Shown here: positions 7,794 through 16,506 of the stretch, one piece after another | Position numbering within the stretch: the first letter of the stretch is position 1 | Layout: the number at the start of each line of letters is the position of its first letter | Source: Williamsia herbipolensis | Lineage (GTDB): Bacteria; Actinomycetota; Actinomycetes; Mycobacteriales; Mycobacteriaceae | Assembly (NCBI RefSeq): GCF_000964005.1 | Contig: NZ_JXYP01000036.1 | Location: forward strand, 148,889-212,888 | Length of the DNA: 64,000 nt | Reading direction: 5' to 3' | Notes under the pieces: generated by a model | Database searches by the model: none | Told to the model about the DNA's origin: nothing | The model's input: the letters and a program-made list of their open reading frames with translations, nothing else | Made by a program: the position numbers and the translations under genes

Positions 7794-9766
7794 TGCTTCC
7801 GGTGCCGCGCGATCGATCGCGTCGGGGTGGGCTGGGGTTCGCCCTGGCCGGCCGGTGCACGCTGGTCGGCCGGCTCGGACCGCTCGGCCGCGATCGCACC
7901 GGGCGCGGGTTCGAGTTGGTTCGCGACGGTGCGCAGGGCACCGACGGCGTGCAGTTGCGCCTCGAGTTCGGCCATCCGCGTGGTGCGGTGCGCACTCTGC
8001 GCCGAGGCGGCCTCCTGCGCCGACCGCAGCGAATCGTTGACCGATCGCGCGGTCTGGTCGGCGACCGCGGTGAAGTGGTCGCGCAACGCGCGCTGGGTGT
8101 GGCGCAGTCGGTCGCGCGACTCCTTGCCGACCTGGAAGCTGACGTCGTCGGTGAACTTGCCGATGGCCTGGCGAGCCTTGGCCCGCCGCCCCTCGATGCG
8201 ACCCTCCTTCTCGTCGCGATAGGCCTTGGTGCCCAGCAGGACTCCGGCTCCGACCGAGATGGGGTTGATGAGGGTGAGCCCGACGACGGTGGTCAGCAGA
8301 CCGAACATGAGCACGCCGCCGTACGACCCGCGCATGCCGATGAGCATCTTCTGACCGATGCCGATACGGCCCGACTCGAGGTCGGAGAGTTCGGTGACGG
8401 TGTCGAAGACGCCGTCGAGATCGGAGATGTCGAGATCGGGCAGCACCACCTCGCCGGCGGCCGCGAAATGGTCGGCGACACGCTGCGCGAGCCACACCGT
8501 GCGCTGTTGCGCCCACACGAAGTTGTCGCCGACCGCGAGCCCGATCTGGTCGGCGAGCCAGTCGCTCAGCTGCGGCCAGTCCTTGCCGGGATCGCCTTCC
8601 TCGACGGCCTTCTCGGCCTCACGGGTCACCGCGCGCAACCGGTCGCGCAGGTCGTGGTCGATGTCGGAGGCGAGGTCGCCGATGCCGTCGGCGAGGGTCT
8701 GCTGCCACAGCGCCGAGGTGGTCTGCATCTGCGCGGCCGCGGCCTGCGCACGCTGTAGTCCGGCGACCGCGGCGGCCGCGGTCTCGGGATCGCGCAACGC
8801 GGCGAGCTCGCTGCCCAGGGTCAACGCCAGGTGCTCGGACACCGACCGCAGATCCGACGCGACCGAGGCCCGGGTCATGGTGTCGGCGTGGGCGACGACC
8901 CGCTCGCGCAGGTACGCGTAGAGATCCGCGAAACCCGATTCGGCGTTGAGGGCGTCGTCGTTGCGGCGCAACGCATGTGAACGCAGCACCGACGAGATCG
9001 ACAGCAGTGGCACGTCGATGCCCTCGCGATCGAGGTGCGCACGGTCGGCGTCGACGACGGCTCGCCAGTGCGGGTAGAGGTCGGTCTTGCTGATCAGGCA
9101 CGCCACCGTGGGGCACAGCGCGGTGACCTGCCGCAGGAAGGCGACCTCGGGTTCGGTGAACTCGGTGCCGGCGTCGGAGAGCACGAACACCGCGTCGGCG
9201 GTCGGGATGAGACCGAGCGTGGAGGCGGCATGGGGGTTGCCGTGGCCGCCGACCCCGGGGGTGTCGACGAGGACGAGTCCGTCGGCGAGCAACGCGCTCG
9301 GCGCGGCGATCTCGAGGCGCAGGACGGTACGACCGCCGGCGAGCGGGCTGCGCGGTGTGATCGCGTGGATGTCGGCCAGCGGGACGGGCACGCGGATCGG
9401 TTCGTCGGTCCCGCTGTCGAGGACCAGCTGCGCCGAGGGTTGCGCCGCGTACGACACCAGCGTCGGCACCGCGGTCGTCTCGTCGTCGCCGACCGAGCAG
9501 ACGTCGACCCCGAGCAGTGAGTTCACGAACTGGCTCTTGCCCTGTTTGAGCGGTCCGACGACGACGATCCGCAGACGCGGGTCGGTGACACGGGTGCGGG
9601 CGCCGGCGAGGCGGTCGGCGAGGTCGTGGCGGTCGACACCGATCGCGATCTGCGCCATCTGCCCGAGGAGGTCGCCCAGCTGCTGCCCGGTGGACCCCGA
9701 CGAGTTCTGTGGGGTCGGATCCTGCTGGGGGGATGAACCGTCGGATCCGGTCGGGATGACGTGCAT
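7790..9766 (-). CDS. iniA: IniA-like dynamin-family GTPase
   Basis: 658 residues. A disordered N-terminus of ~28 residues is followed by a GTPase domain with GPLKQGKSQFVNSLL, the switch threonines DDETTAVPTLV, DTPGVGG and LISKTD, then a long helical part. A hydrophobic paddle-like segment with YGGVLMFGLLTTVVGLTLIN begins near residue 480. Mycobacterial IniA is a membrane-fission dynamin-like protein induced by inhibitors of arabinogalactan and mycolate synthesis. The start is ATG at 9766. The 208-bp leader between iniB and iniA holds two hairpins (listed separately), so iniA expression may be tuned relative to iniB. The gene is coupled to iniC by a 4-nt overlap. Confidence 0.9.
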   Translation of the reverse strand: MHVIPTGSDGSSPQQDPTPQNSSGSTGQQLGDLLGQMAQIAIGVDRHDLADRLAGARTRVTDPRLRIVVVGPLKQGKSQFVNSLLGVDVCSVGDDETTAVPTLVSYAAQPSAQLVLDSGTDEPIRVPVPLADIHAITPRSPLAGGRTVLRLEIAAPSALLADGLVLVDTPGVGGHGNPHAASTLGLIPTADAVFVLSDAGTEFTEPEVAFLRQVTALCPTVACLISKTDLYPHWRAVVDADRAHLDREGIDVPLLSISSVLRSHALRRNDDALNAESGFADLYAYLRERVVAHADTMTRASVASDLRSVSEHLALTLGSELAALRDPETAAAAVAGLQRAQAAAAQMQTTSALWQQTLADGIGDLASDIDHDLRDRLRAVTREAEKAVEEGDPGKDWPQLSDWLADQIGLAVGDNFVWAQQRTVWLAQRVADHFAAAGEVVLPDLDISDLDGVFDTVTELSDLESGRIGIGQKMLIGMRGSYGGVLMFGLLTTVVGLTLINPISVGAGVLLGTKAYRDEKEGRIEGRRAKARQAIGKFTDDVSFQVGKESRDRLRHTQRALRDHFTAVADQTARSVNDSLRSAQEAASAQSAHRTTRMAELEAQLHAVGALRTVANQLEPAPGAIAAERSEPADQRAPAGQGEPQPTPTRSIARHRKQ

Positions 9767-9799
9767 GGGGAGTCGACGACCTCAAACTGTCGTGTCCAC

Positions 9800-9818
9800 C
9801 GGCGGTGCCCGACCGCCG
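9800..9818 (-). other. Hairpin in the iniA leader
   Basis: Perfect 7-bp inverted repeat (CGGCGGT / ACCGCCG) with a 5-nt loop, 34 bp before the iniA start on the transcribed strand. It is GC-rich and close enough to affect translation initiation. Its role is inferred from position only. Confidence 0.5.
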
Positions 9819-9872
9819 CATGGCCTGTCTGATCTGGGTGTTCTGTGTGGTTACCGGGTCCGCGAACCGCAT

Positions 9873-9900
9873 CGGCCCCGCACGCAAGCGTACGGGGCCG
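9873..9900 (-). terminator. Strong hairpin between iniB and iniA (attenuator or processing site)
   Basis: Arms CGGCCCCG and CGGGGCCG enclose an inner ACG/CGT pairing, giving an 11-bp interrupted stem around a CAAG loop. It begins 74 bp after the iniB stop in the direction of transcription. No U-run follows, as is common for actinobacterial terminators. If active it would reduce read-through from iniB into iniA and iniC. It could equally be an RNA processing or stability element. Confidence 0.55.
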
Positions 9901-9974
9901 ACGCTGTCACACGGTCGTGGGCGGCAGTTCGGGGCAACCGCCCACCGTCGGTGACGAGCTCGCGGTGGTCTCGG

Positions 9975-12900
9975 TCAGGGCAGCAGGCCGTGTCCGAGGT
10001 CCAGATGGTGGTTCTGTGTGGCGGTGGCGTCGGTGTGCGACGCGGTGTCGGCGGTGCCGCCCAGGCCGGTCGACAGGCCGTCGGTGAGGCCGCCGGTCAG
10101 ACCCGAGTCGTGCAGGGCCGACCCGTGCGCGCTGCCATCGGCCGCGGTGGACGACGTGGTCGCCGCGCCGAAGGTGTGGTCGGCGTCGAGACCCGACCAA
10201 CCCTGGTGCGCGGTGAGACCGCTCGTGGCGCCGCCCGTGAGGCCCGCCGCGCCGCCGCCGGCGAGGCCGGCCGTGGTGCCGGTGAGACCGTGCAGCGCGC
10301 CGTCGACACCACCGGTGCCGGCGGCCGCGCCGAACGCGTCGCCGGTGAGCCCCGTGGTCCCCGCCGTCGAGCCCGCGGAGAGCGAGTGCACGGAGTCGAG
10401 CGCGCCCTGCAGGTTCGCGGTGGCGTCACCGCCGAGCGCGCTCTGGACGCCCGACCCGAGGCCCAGCCCGCCGGCGAGCGACGTGCCCGCCCCGGCGAGA
10501 CCGTGCAGACCGGAGGTGGCCCCGGCGGCACCACCGGCGTCGAGCGCGGTGTTCGCCGCTCCGCCGATGGCGCCGTCGAGTCCTGCGGCCAGGTTCGGCG
10601 TGGGGTCCGATCCTCCGAGGCCGAGTCCGAGTCCGGTGGCGAGTGATCCGGCGAGGCCGGTGCCGAGCGACGCGGCGCCGGCGAGGCCGGCACCGGGGTC
10701 GGCGAGTCCGGCGACCTGGCCGCCGAGGTTGCCGCCGAGGTTGCCGCCGAGATCGCCACCCGCGGCGAGGGCCGTGGTGAACGCGGTGCCGAGGCCACCC
10801 GCGGCGTTCCCGTCCAGCGACAGGGCGCCGCCGAACGCCGAGCCGAGCACGCTGCCGGCGTCGAGTCCGCCACCGAGGCCGGCGAGGAGGTCGGTGCCCA
10901 GGCCGCCGGCGAGCGAGCCGCCGAGCGACCCCCCGAGAGATCCGTCGAACGCCGAACCGACGACGGCGCCGAGCGACGCCCCGAGGGCGGCAGCACCGCC
11001 GCCACCGAGTCCGAGGGCCGCACCGAGCGCGCCACCGAGGTCGGCGGTGCCGCCGAGCACACCGGCGAGATCGACGGAGCCACCGAGCGCGGTGGTGAAC
11101 GCCGCACCGAGCTGCGACACGAGCGCCGGGTCGACACCGAGTCCGGCGGTGAGACCGCCGGCGAGCACCGAACCGACGTCGAGACCCAGCGACGGATCGA
11201 TCGCACCCGCGGCCACGGCCGCGGTGACCGCGCCACCGAGGGCGGTGCCCAGTCCGGCGGCCGCGGATCCGCCGGCGCCGAGGGCGGTGGCGAGCGATCC
11301 GGACAGGTCGGCGGCGAGGCCGCCCGACACGAGTGCGGTGAGGTCGGTGGTCGCGAGGCCGCCGGCACCGAGCGCCGCGACGAGATCGGTCCCCAGGTCC
11401 GCGGCCGCGCCGAGGCCCAGGGCGCCGGTCGCGTCGAGTCCGACGGCGCCGCCGAGCACGGTCGACAGGGCGCTGCCGAGGTCGAGACCCCCGGCCAGGA
11501 GACCCGAGACCTGCGCGCCGAGCGCGCCGGAGAGCGCGGTGCCCAGGACGGCCCCGAACGATGCGCCGAGGTCGGCACCGAGGGCGCCACCGGCGCCGAG
11601 CGCGGTGCCGAGGATCGCCGACAGGTCGGTGGTGCCGGCGAGAACGCCGGCCAGGTCGACGCCGCCGCCGAGGACCGCGTCGAGCGCTCCTCCGAGCTGG
11701 CCGATCACGAGGCCGTCGACGCCGAGTGCGGCGCCGAGGCCTGCGGCGAGCGTCCCACCCACACCGAGTGCGAGCGAGGGGTCGACGGCCGCGAGACCGC
11801 CGAGGCCGGCCGCTGCGGTCAGCACCGATCCGAGTGATGCCCCCAGGCCTGCACCGAGCGTTCCGCCGGCCGACAGCGCGGCACCCAGGGCCCCGGAGAG
11901 CTGGGCGGCGATGTCGCCACCGAGGACCGCCGCGAGGTCGGTCGACAGGACGCCGCCGGCGCCGAGGGCCGCGGCGAGAGCGCCGCCGAGATCGACACCT
12001 CCCCCGAGACCCAGTGCGCCACCGAGGACGGTCGACAGGGCGGCGTCGAGTCCGACACCACCGGCGAGAAGGCCGGAGAGCTGGGCGCCGAGGACGCCGG
12101 CGAGTCCGGTGCCGAGCACCGCACCGAGGGTCGCGCCGAGGTCGGCCGCTGCGGCGCCACCGAGACCGACGGCGCCGCCGAGCACCGCTGCGAGGTCGGT
12201 GGTTCCCGCGAGCACCGCGGCCACGTCGACGCCCGCGCCGAGCAGGGCGTCGAGGGCGCCGCCGAGCTGGCCGACGAGGAGTCCGTCGAGCCCCAGTGCC
12301 GCGCCGAGCTGGCCGGCGAGTGCGGCGCCGGCGGACAGTGCGACGCCGCCGTCGAGCAGACCGCCGACGGTGACGAGGCCACCCAGTGCGCCACCGAGCG
12401 CGGCGCCGAGATCGGCGGCGACCGCACCACCGGCGCCGAGGGTGGCTCCGAGCGCACCCGAGAGCTGCGCCGCGAGACCGGTGTCGAGCAATGCCGCGAG
12501 GTCACCGGTGAGCAGACCGCCGGCGCCGAGGGCCGCGGCGAGCGAGCCACCGAGATCGAGGGCACCGGAGAGGTTCAGCGCCGAGGACAGATTGAGGGCC
12601 GACGACAGGTCGAGGGCACCGCCGAGGACGGTCGAGAGGGCCGCACCGAGACCGACACCGCCGGCGAGCAGGCCGGACAGCTGGGCGCCGAGGGCGCCGG
12701 AGAGTCCGGCCGCGCCACCGAGGGCTCCGCCGAGCACAGCGCCGAGCGCGAGACCGAGGTTCGCCGCGACCGCGCCACCGGCGTCGAGAACACCCGACAG
12801 GGCCGTCCCGAGCGCCACACCGAGGTTTCCGCCGCCGGCGAGGATCGCGGCGAGGTCGATGCCGTCGGCCGCGGCGAGCGCGGCGTCGAGGGATGCGGCC

Positions 12901-14321
12901 AGGGCGGCCGTTATGCCACCACCGAGACCGAGTGCGCCGGTGAGCGAGGCGGCCAGGGCGCCGCCGGCTCCGAGGACGGTGCCGAGGTCGAGCAGTCCGG
13001 TCACGTCGGTGACCGCTCCGAGCGCCGCGCCGAGCGCGAGACCGAGGTCGGCGCCGATCGCACCGCCGGCACCGAGGGCCGCGCCGAGCGCGCCCTGCAG
13101 CGAGGCCGTGAGCCCGCCGACGAGCCCGGCGACGACCGAGGCGTCGAGCAATCCCGTCAGAGCACCGCCGAGGCCTGCGGTGACGCCCAGGGCCGCTCCG
13201 AGAGCGCCGCCGAGCTGTGCCACGACACCGCCGAGCAGGTTCGCACCGAGGCCGAGTCCGCCACCGAGGACCGCGGCCAGGGAGCCCGCGACCCCGAGTC
13301 CTGCCGACAACGCACCGGCGAGATCGGCCGCGAGCGCGCCGCCGACGCCGACGGCACCGCCGAGCGCCGCACCGAGGGCTGCGCCGACGTTGGCGGCCAG
13401 CGATCCGCCGACGGCCAGGGCGCCGCCGAGCGCGGCACCGACGGTCGCCGTGCCGCCGGCGACCACGACACCGGCCGCGCCGAGCGCCGCGTTGATCGTT
13501 CCGGCCAGCTGCACACCGAGACCGGCAGCCAGGCCGAGTCCACCGGTGAAGACCCCGGCGATGGTGGCGCCGATGTTCAGGAGGCCGTTCGCGTCGAACA
13601 CGGCGCCCAGACCGCCACCGACGGCCAGGGCCGCGTCGACGAGGGCACCGAGTGCGACACCGAGTGCGGCCGCGATGTCGCCGCCGACGGTGAGTGCGCC
13701 GGCGAGAGCGGCGGCCAGCGCGGCCGACAGCTGCGTGCCGATGGCCAGGTCGCCCAGGGCCAGGCTGCCCAGCGAGAGGCTCCCGAGGCCCAGGTCGATG
13801 AGGTTGTTCGCCGAGATGAGGTTGCTCAGGTCGATGCCGCCGAGCGCGATCCCGCCGAGATCGATGCTGCCCAGTGCGAGCGACCCGAAGTCGATGCCGC
13901 CCAGGTTCAGTCCGCCCAGACCGCCGAAGTCGATGCTGCCGAAGTTGATGCCGCCGAGGTTGACCCCACCGAGGTTGACCCCACCGAGGTTGACATTGCC
14001 CAGTCCGACGGCGACCCCACCGAGGCCACCGAGGGCTGCCCCGCCCAGACCGCCGACGCCGATCCCACCGAGACCGCCGCCCAGACCACCGAGCCCGCCC
14101 GCGGCGGGGGTTCCCGCACCGACGATGGACGCCAGTCGCGATCCGCCCGGGAACAGACCCGACTCGGCGACCGCCGGCGCCGCGGCGACGATGTCGGCGG
14201 GGCAGAGATCGCCCAGGCCGGCGGTGTCGAGGGCACACTGCGGGTCACTGAGGTATGCCGCGGCGGCCTTGTCGTCGCGCAGCAGGTTCAGGATGAAGTC
14301 GAGAACGGCGTTGGTGGGCAT
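9975..14321 (-). CDS. iniB: IniB-like Gly/Ala-rich surface protein, giant form
   Basis: 1448 residues; the M. tuberculosis protein is about 480. Residues 1-70 form the conserved helical IniB head (MPTNAVLDFILNLLRDDKAA, ending in SGLFPGG). Next come about 100 residues of pentapeptide-like LGGI(N/D)(F/L)GS repeats, and then more than 1200 residues of Gly/Ala/Leu repeats built from units such as ALGAALGAGG, AQLSGLLAGGVGL and STVLGGALGL. The last 100 residues are richer in Thr, Ser and His. ATG at 14321 has AGGAG five bases upstream. The gene leads the minus-strand iniBAC operon, divergent from the Hsp70-like genes. The repetitive body predicts a cell-wall-associated glycine-rich protein; its biochemical role is not known. 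Confidence 0.88.
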   Translation of the reverse strand: MPTNAVLDFILNLLRDDKAAAAYLSDPQCALDTAGLGDLCPADIVAAAPAVAESGLFPGGSRLASIVGAGTPAAGGLGGLGGGLGGIGVGGLGGAALGGLGGVAVGLGNVNLGGVNLGGVNLGGINFGSIDFGGLGGLNLGGIDFGSLALGSIDLGGIALGGIDLSNLISANNLIDLGLGSLSLGSLALGDLAIGTQLSAALAAALAGALTVGGDIAAALGVALGALVDAALAVGGGLGAVFDANGLLNIGATIAGVFTGGLGLAAGLGVQLAGTINAALGAAGVVVAGGTATVGAALGGALAVGGSLAANVGAALGAALGGAVGVGGALAADLAGALSAGLGVAGSLAAVLGGGLGLGANLLGGVVAQLGGALGAALGVTAGLGGALTGLLDASVVAGLVGGLTASLQGALGAALGAGGAIGADLGLALGAALGAVTDVTGLLDLGTVLGAGGALAASLTGALGLGGGITAALAASLDAALAAADGIDLAAILAGGGNLGVALGTALSGVLDAGGAVAANLGLALGAVLGGALGGAAGLSGALGAQLSGLLAGGVGLGAALSTVLGGALDLSSALNLSSALNLSGALDLGGSLAAALGAGGLLTGDLAALLDTGLAAQLSGALGATLGAGGAVAADLGAALGGALGGLVTVGGLLDGGVALSAGAALAGQLGAALGLDGLLVGQLGGALDALLGAGVDVAAVLAGTTDLAAVLGGAVGLGGAAAADLGATLGAVLGTGLAGVLGAQLSGLLAGGVGLDAALSTVLGGALGLGGGVDLGGALAAALGAGGVLSTDLAAVLGGDIAAQLSGALGAALSAGGTLGAGLGASLGSVLTAAAGLGGLAAVDPSLALGVGGTLAAGLGAALGVDGLVIGQLGGALDAVLGGGVDLAGVLAGTTDLSAILGTALGAGGALGADLGASFGAVLGTALSGALGAQVSGLLAGGLDLGSALSTVLGGAVGLDATGALGLGAAADLGTDLVAALGAGGLATTDLTALVSGGLAADLSGSLATALGAGGSAAAGLGTALGGAVTAAVAAGAIDPSLGLDVGSVLAGGLTAGLGVDPALVSQLGAAFTTALGGSVDLAGVLGGTADLGGALGAALGLGGGGAAALGASLGAVVGSAFDGSLGGSLGGSLAGGLGTDLLAGLGGGLDAGSVLGSAFGGALSLDGNAAGGLGTAFTTALAAGGDLGGNLGGNLGGQVAGLADPGAGLAGAASLGTGLAGSLATGLGLGLGGSDPTPNLAAGLDGAIGGAANTALDAGGAAGATSGLHGLAGAGTSLAGGLGLGSGVQSALGGDATANLQGALDSVHSLSAGSTAGTTGLTGDAFGAAAGTGGVDGALHGLTGTTAGLAGGGAAGLTGGATSGLTAHQGWSGLDADHTFGAATTSSTAADGSAHGSALHDSGLTGGLTDGLSTGLGGTADTASHTDATATQNHHLDLGHGLLP

Positions 14322-14375
14322 CGGGGCTCCTGGATCACTCGAGGTGGCGCGGTCGGCGCAACCTGACTGCTGACC

Positions 14376-14404
14376 ACGCTAGGGGCGAGGGCACCCGGGC
14401 CCAA
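14376..14404 (-). promoter_or_regulatory. Candidate iniB promoter
   Basis: On the minus strand TTGGGC and TAGCGT are separated by exactly 17 bp, about 55 bp upstream of the iniB start. A GGGG..CCCC imperfect repeat directly abuts the -35. The same TAGCGT hexamer serves as a good -10 candidate at 21205-21210. This is a pattern match by eye. Confidence 0.4.
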
Positions 14405-14438
14405 CGGGGTGAAGCCCCCTGTCTCGTCGGGGGCATTA

Positions 14439-14540
14439 GGGGATCCCCCCGCGACCATCTCGAGGGGCCCGTCATGGGGTAACGCGGTGGGCCCCGATGG
14501 CGACAAGCGGGAGAAGAACCGGTGGGGTCACGACCCCACC
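14439..14540. promoter_or_regulatory. Two palindromes in the iniB / Hsp70-like divergent region
   Basis: The 244-bp divergent region holds GGGGATCCCC at 14439-14448 and a 9-bp inverted repeat with 2-nt spacer, GGTGGGGTC / GACCCCACC, at 14521-14540. The second lies 25 bp before the start of the Hsp70-like gene. Both are good candidates for a dimeric regulator, with the nearby IniR-like protein an obvious suspect. No binding evidence is available. Confidence 0.45.
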
Positions 14541-14565
14541 CCAGCGACGAACGGGAGTCGACCTC

Positions 14566-16404
14566 ATGGCCGGAGGCCACCACAATTCCACTGCCGGAGG
14601 CCACCACACGCCCGCTGCGGCAGCAGACACCCGCCGACCGTCGGGCCTGGGCATGAAGATCGGCGCCTCCATGTCGGTGGCTGTCTCGTCCACACCGTCG
14701 GGCACCTACGACGCGCTCGTGCGGCCCACCGCACTGGAGGTGGCGCCCGGTCGCGAACCGGTGCTGGCATCGGCACGGCAGGACGCCGGCGCCGAGGGCT
14801 CGGCGCGACTGTCCGGCTTCACCGAGCGCGTGGGCGACCCGGTGGAACTCGTCGCCGACGACGGCCGACGCTTCAGCGGCGAGGACCTCTACGCGACGGC
14901 GCTGGCGTGCCTGGCCGCGGAGTCCCGCTCGGACGCCACCAGTGTCGTCGTGACCTGCCCGAACGGATGGCAGCCCTACACCGTCGACATGGTGCGCGCC
15001 GCAGCCGACGCCCACGGCCTCTCCGACGTCACCTTCGTGCCCGAGGCCATCGCGAGCGTCACGGCGGCGCAGGCCACCGGCCGTGAGCTGCCGTCCGACG
15101 TCGTTGTCGTGTTCGACCTCGGCGGGTCGGCACTCGACATCACCGTCGTCCGCACCGGCGACGAGTCGCAGATCCTGGGCCGACCGACACGGTCGGAGGA
15201 GATCAGCGGCGACTCGTTCGACCAGCTGCTGCTGGCCCACGTGCTGCAGTCGGTCGACGCGGCCGACTCGATCGATCCGTTCGAACCCGCGACGGTCGAG
15301 GCGCTGACCGCACTGCGCCGGCGCTGCACGATCGCGAAGGAGACGTTGTCGGTCGACACCGACACCACCCTCACCGTCGACCTGCCCGGGCTGCACACCG
15401 AGACCCGACTGGTGCGCTCGGAGATCGAGTCGCTGCTGCACGACCAGATGTTCGCAGCGGTGTCGTTGCTGCGTGACGCGGTCACCGCCTCGGGCCACAG
15501 CCTGCGCGACGTCGGCGCCCTGCTGCTCACCGGCGGCGGCGCGGCGATGCCGCTGGTGACCGAGATGCTCTCCGGTGTCCTGCGGATCCCGGTGGTCGTC
15601 GATGCCGACCCCGCCACCACCTCGGCGTTCGGTGCCGCCATCCTGGCCGCCGAGATCGACGCCGCACCCGGGGCCCTCGACGCCATGCCCGCCAACGCCG
15701 CCGCGGCCGCAGCCGAGGTCGCAGGCGCCACGTCGAACGCCTCCGCCTCCGCCTCCGCCGAGACGGTCGTCTCCCGCACGGTCTCCCCCGCCCCGCGGAC
15801 GCCGGTCGCCGCGACGTCGACATCGGGTCGTACCCGTCGGCTCGCGATCATCGGTGGGGTCGCGGTGGCGATCGCGCTCATCACCGCGGGCGGGTTGTCG
15901 GTCGGTACCGCGCTGAGTTCGTCGGAGAGCCCGGCCGCGACAACCGCGACCTCGGCCGCGACACCCGCGGCGTCGTCGCCGGCGGCTCCCTCGGCGGCTG
16001 CGCGATCCGGTGCGCCCGCCTCCGCGGCCCGGACGTCCGCCGCGAACGACGCCAGGTCGAGCGGCTCCTCGGACCGGACCTCGGGCGGCTCCACCTCCGG
16101 TGGCACCGGTTCGGGTTCCACGGGCTCCGGCTCGGGCGGGACGCAGTCCGGCGGCGCCTCGAACGGCGGTTCCACGTCCGGCGGGACCTCGAACGGATCG
16201 GGCGGGGGCACGAGCGGCGGTTCTACCGGGGGCGGCGCGACGAGCGGCGGATCGACCGGTGGATCGGGCTCGACGGGTGGCGGTTCTGGGTCGGGCGACA
16301 CCGGTTCGGGTGGCGACACCGTGCCCGAGCAGACCTTCAACCCCATCCCCACCGTTCCCGCACTGCCGACGGTGCCCGGCCTCGGCGGCCTGTTCGGCCG
16401 CTGA
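14566..16404 (+). CDS. Membrane-anchored Hsp70-like (actin-fold) protein 1
   Basis: 612 residues from ATG 14566, with GGGAG eight bases upstream. Residues ~28-370 are an Hsp70/actin-fold ATPase domain: phosphate-2 motif VVFDLGGSALDITVV and adenosine motif LLLTGGGAAMPLVTEML. The phosphate-1 motif reads MKIGASMSVAV, so the catalytic Asp of DnaK (DLGTT) is Lys here. No peptide-binding domain follows. Instead there is a basic linker, one membrane helix (LAIIGGVAVAIALITAGGL, about residue 426 on), and a Ser/Gly/Thr-rich outside tail ending in a Pro-rich VPALPTVPGLGG motif. It is first in a plus-strand unit with its paralogue and the IniR-like regulator. A signalling or sensor role is my inference. 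Confidence 0.8.
   Translation: MAGGHHNSTAGGHHTPAAAADTRRPSGLGMKIGASMSVAVSSTPSGTYDALVRPTALEVAPGREPVLASARQDAGAEGSARLSGFTERVGDPVELVADDGRRFSGEDLYATALACLAAESRSDATSVVVTCPNGWQPYTVDMVRAAADAHGLSDVTFVPEAIASVTAAQATGRELPSDVVVVFDLGGSALDITVVRTGDESQILGRPTRSEEISGDSFDQLLLAHVLQSVDAADSIDPFEPATVEALTALRRRCTIAKETLSVDTDTTLTVDLPGLHTETRLVRSEIESLLHDQMFAAVSLLRDAVTASGHSLRDVGALLLTGGGAAMPLVTEMLSGVLRIPVVVDADPATTSAFGAAILAAEIDAAPGALDAMPANAAAAAAEVAGATSNASASASAETVVSRTVSPAPRTPVAATSTSGRTRRLAIIGGVAVAIALITAGGLSVGTALSSSESPAATTATSAATPAASSPAAPSAAARSGAPASAARTSAANDARSSGSSDRTSGGSTSGGTGSGSTGSGSGGTQSGGASNGGSTSGGTSNGSGGGTSGGSTGGGATSGGSTGGSGSTGGGSGSGDTGSGGDTVPEQTFNPIPTVPALPTVPGLGGLFGR
14569..14608 (+). repeat. Tandem direct repeat at the start of Hsp70-like gene 1
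   Basis: GCCGGAGGCCACCACA occurs at 14569-14584 and 14593-14608, a 24-bp period encoding AGGHH twice. It looks like a recent in-frame duplication within the disordered N-terminus. Confidence 0.75.
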
Positions 16405-16506
16405 GCGGCCCACAGCGCCAGGGCCTGCGATGACCGTGGATCGAGACCACAGCCACCGCGGCGAACTCGCCGCAATCGGTGGCGAGCGGTAACGGAAGGG
16501 TGTTCG

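Noticed and set aside
10018..14373. 1451-codon open frame opposite iniB
   Set aside because: It mirrors iniB almost exactly; Gly/Ala codons (GGN, GCN) read in reverse give Pro/Ser/Arg-rich sequence without stops. No domain or plausible start supports it.
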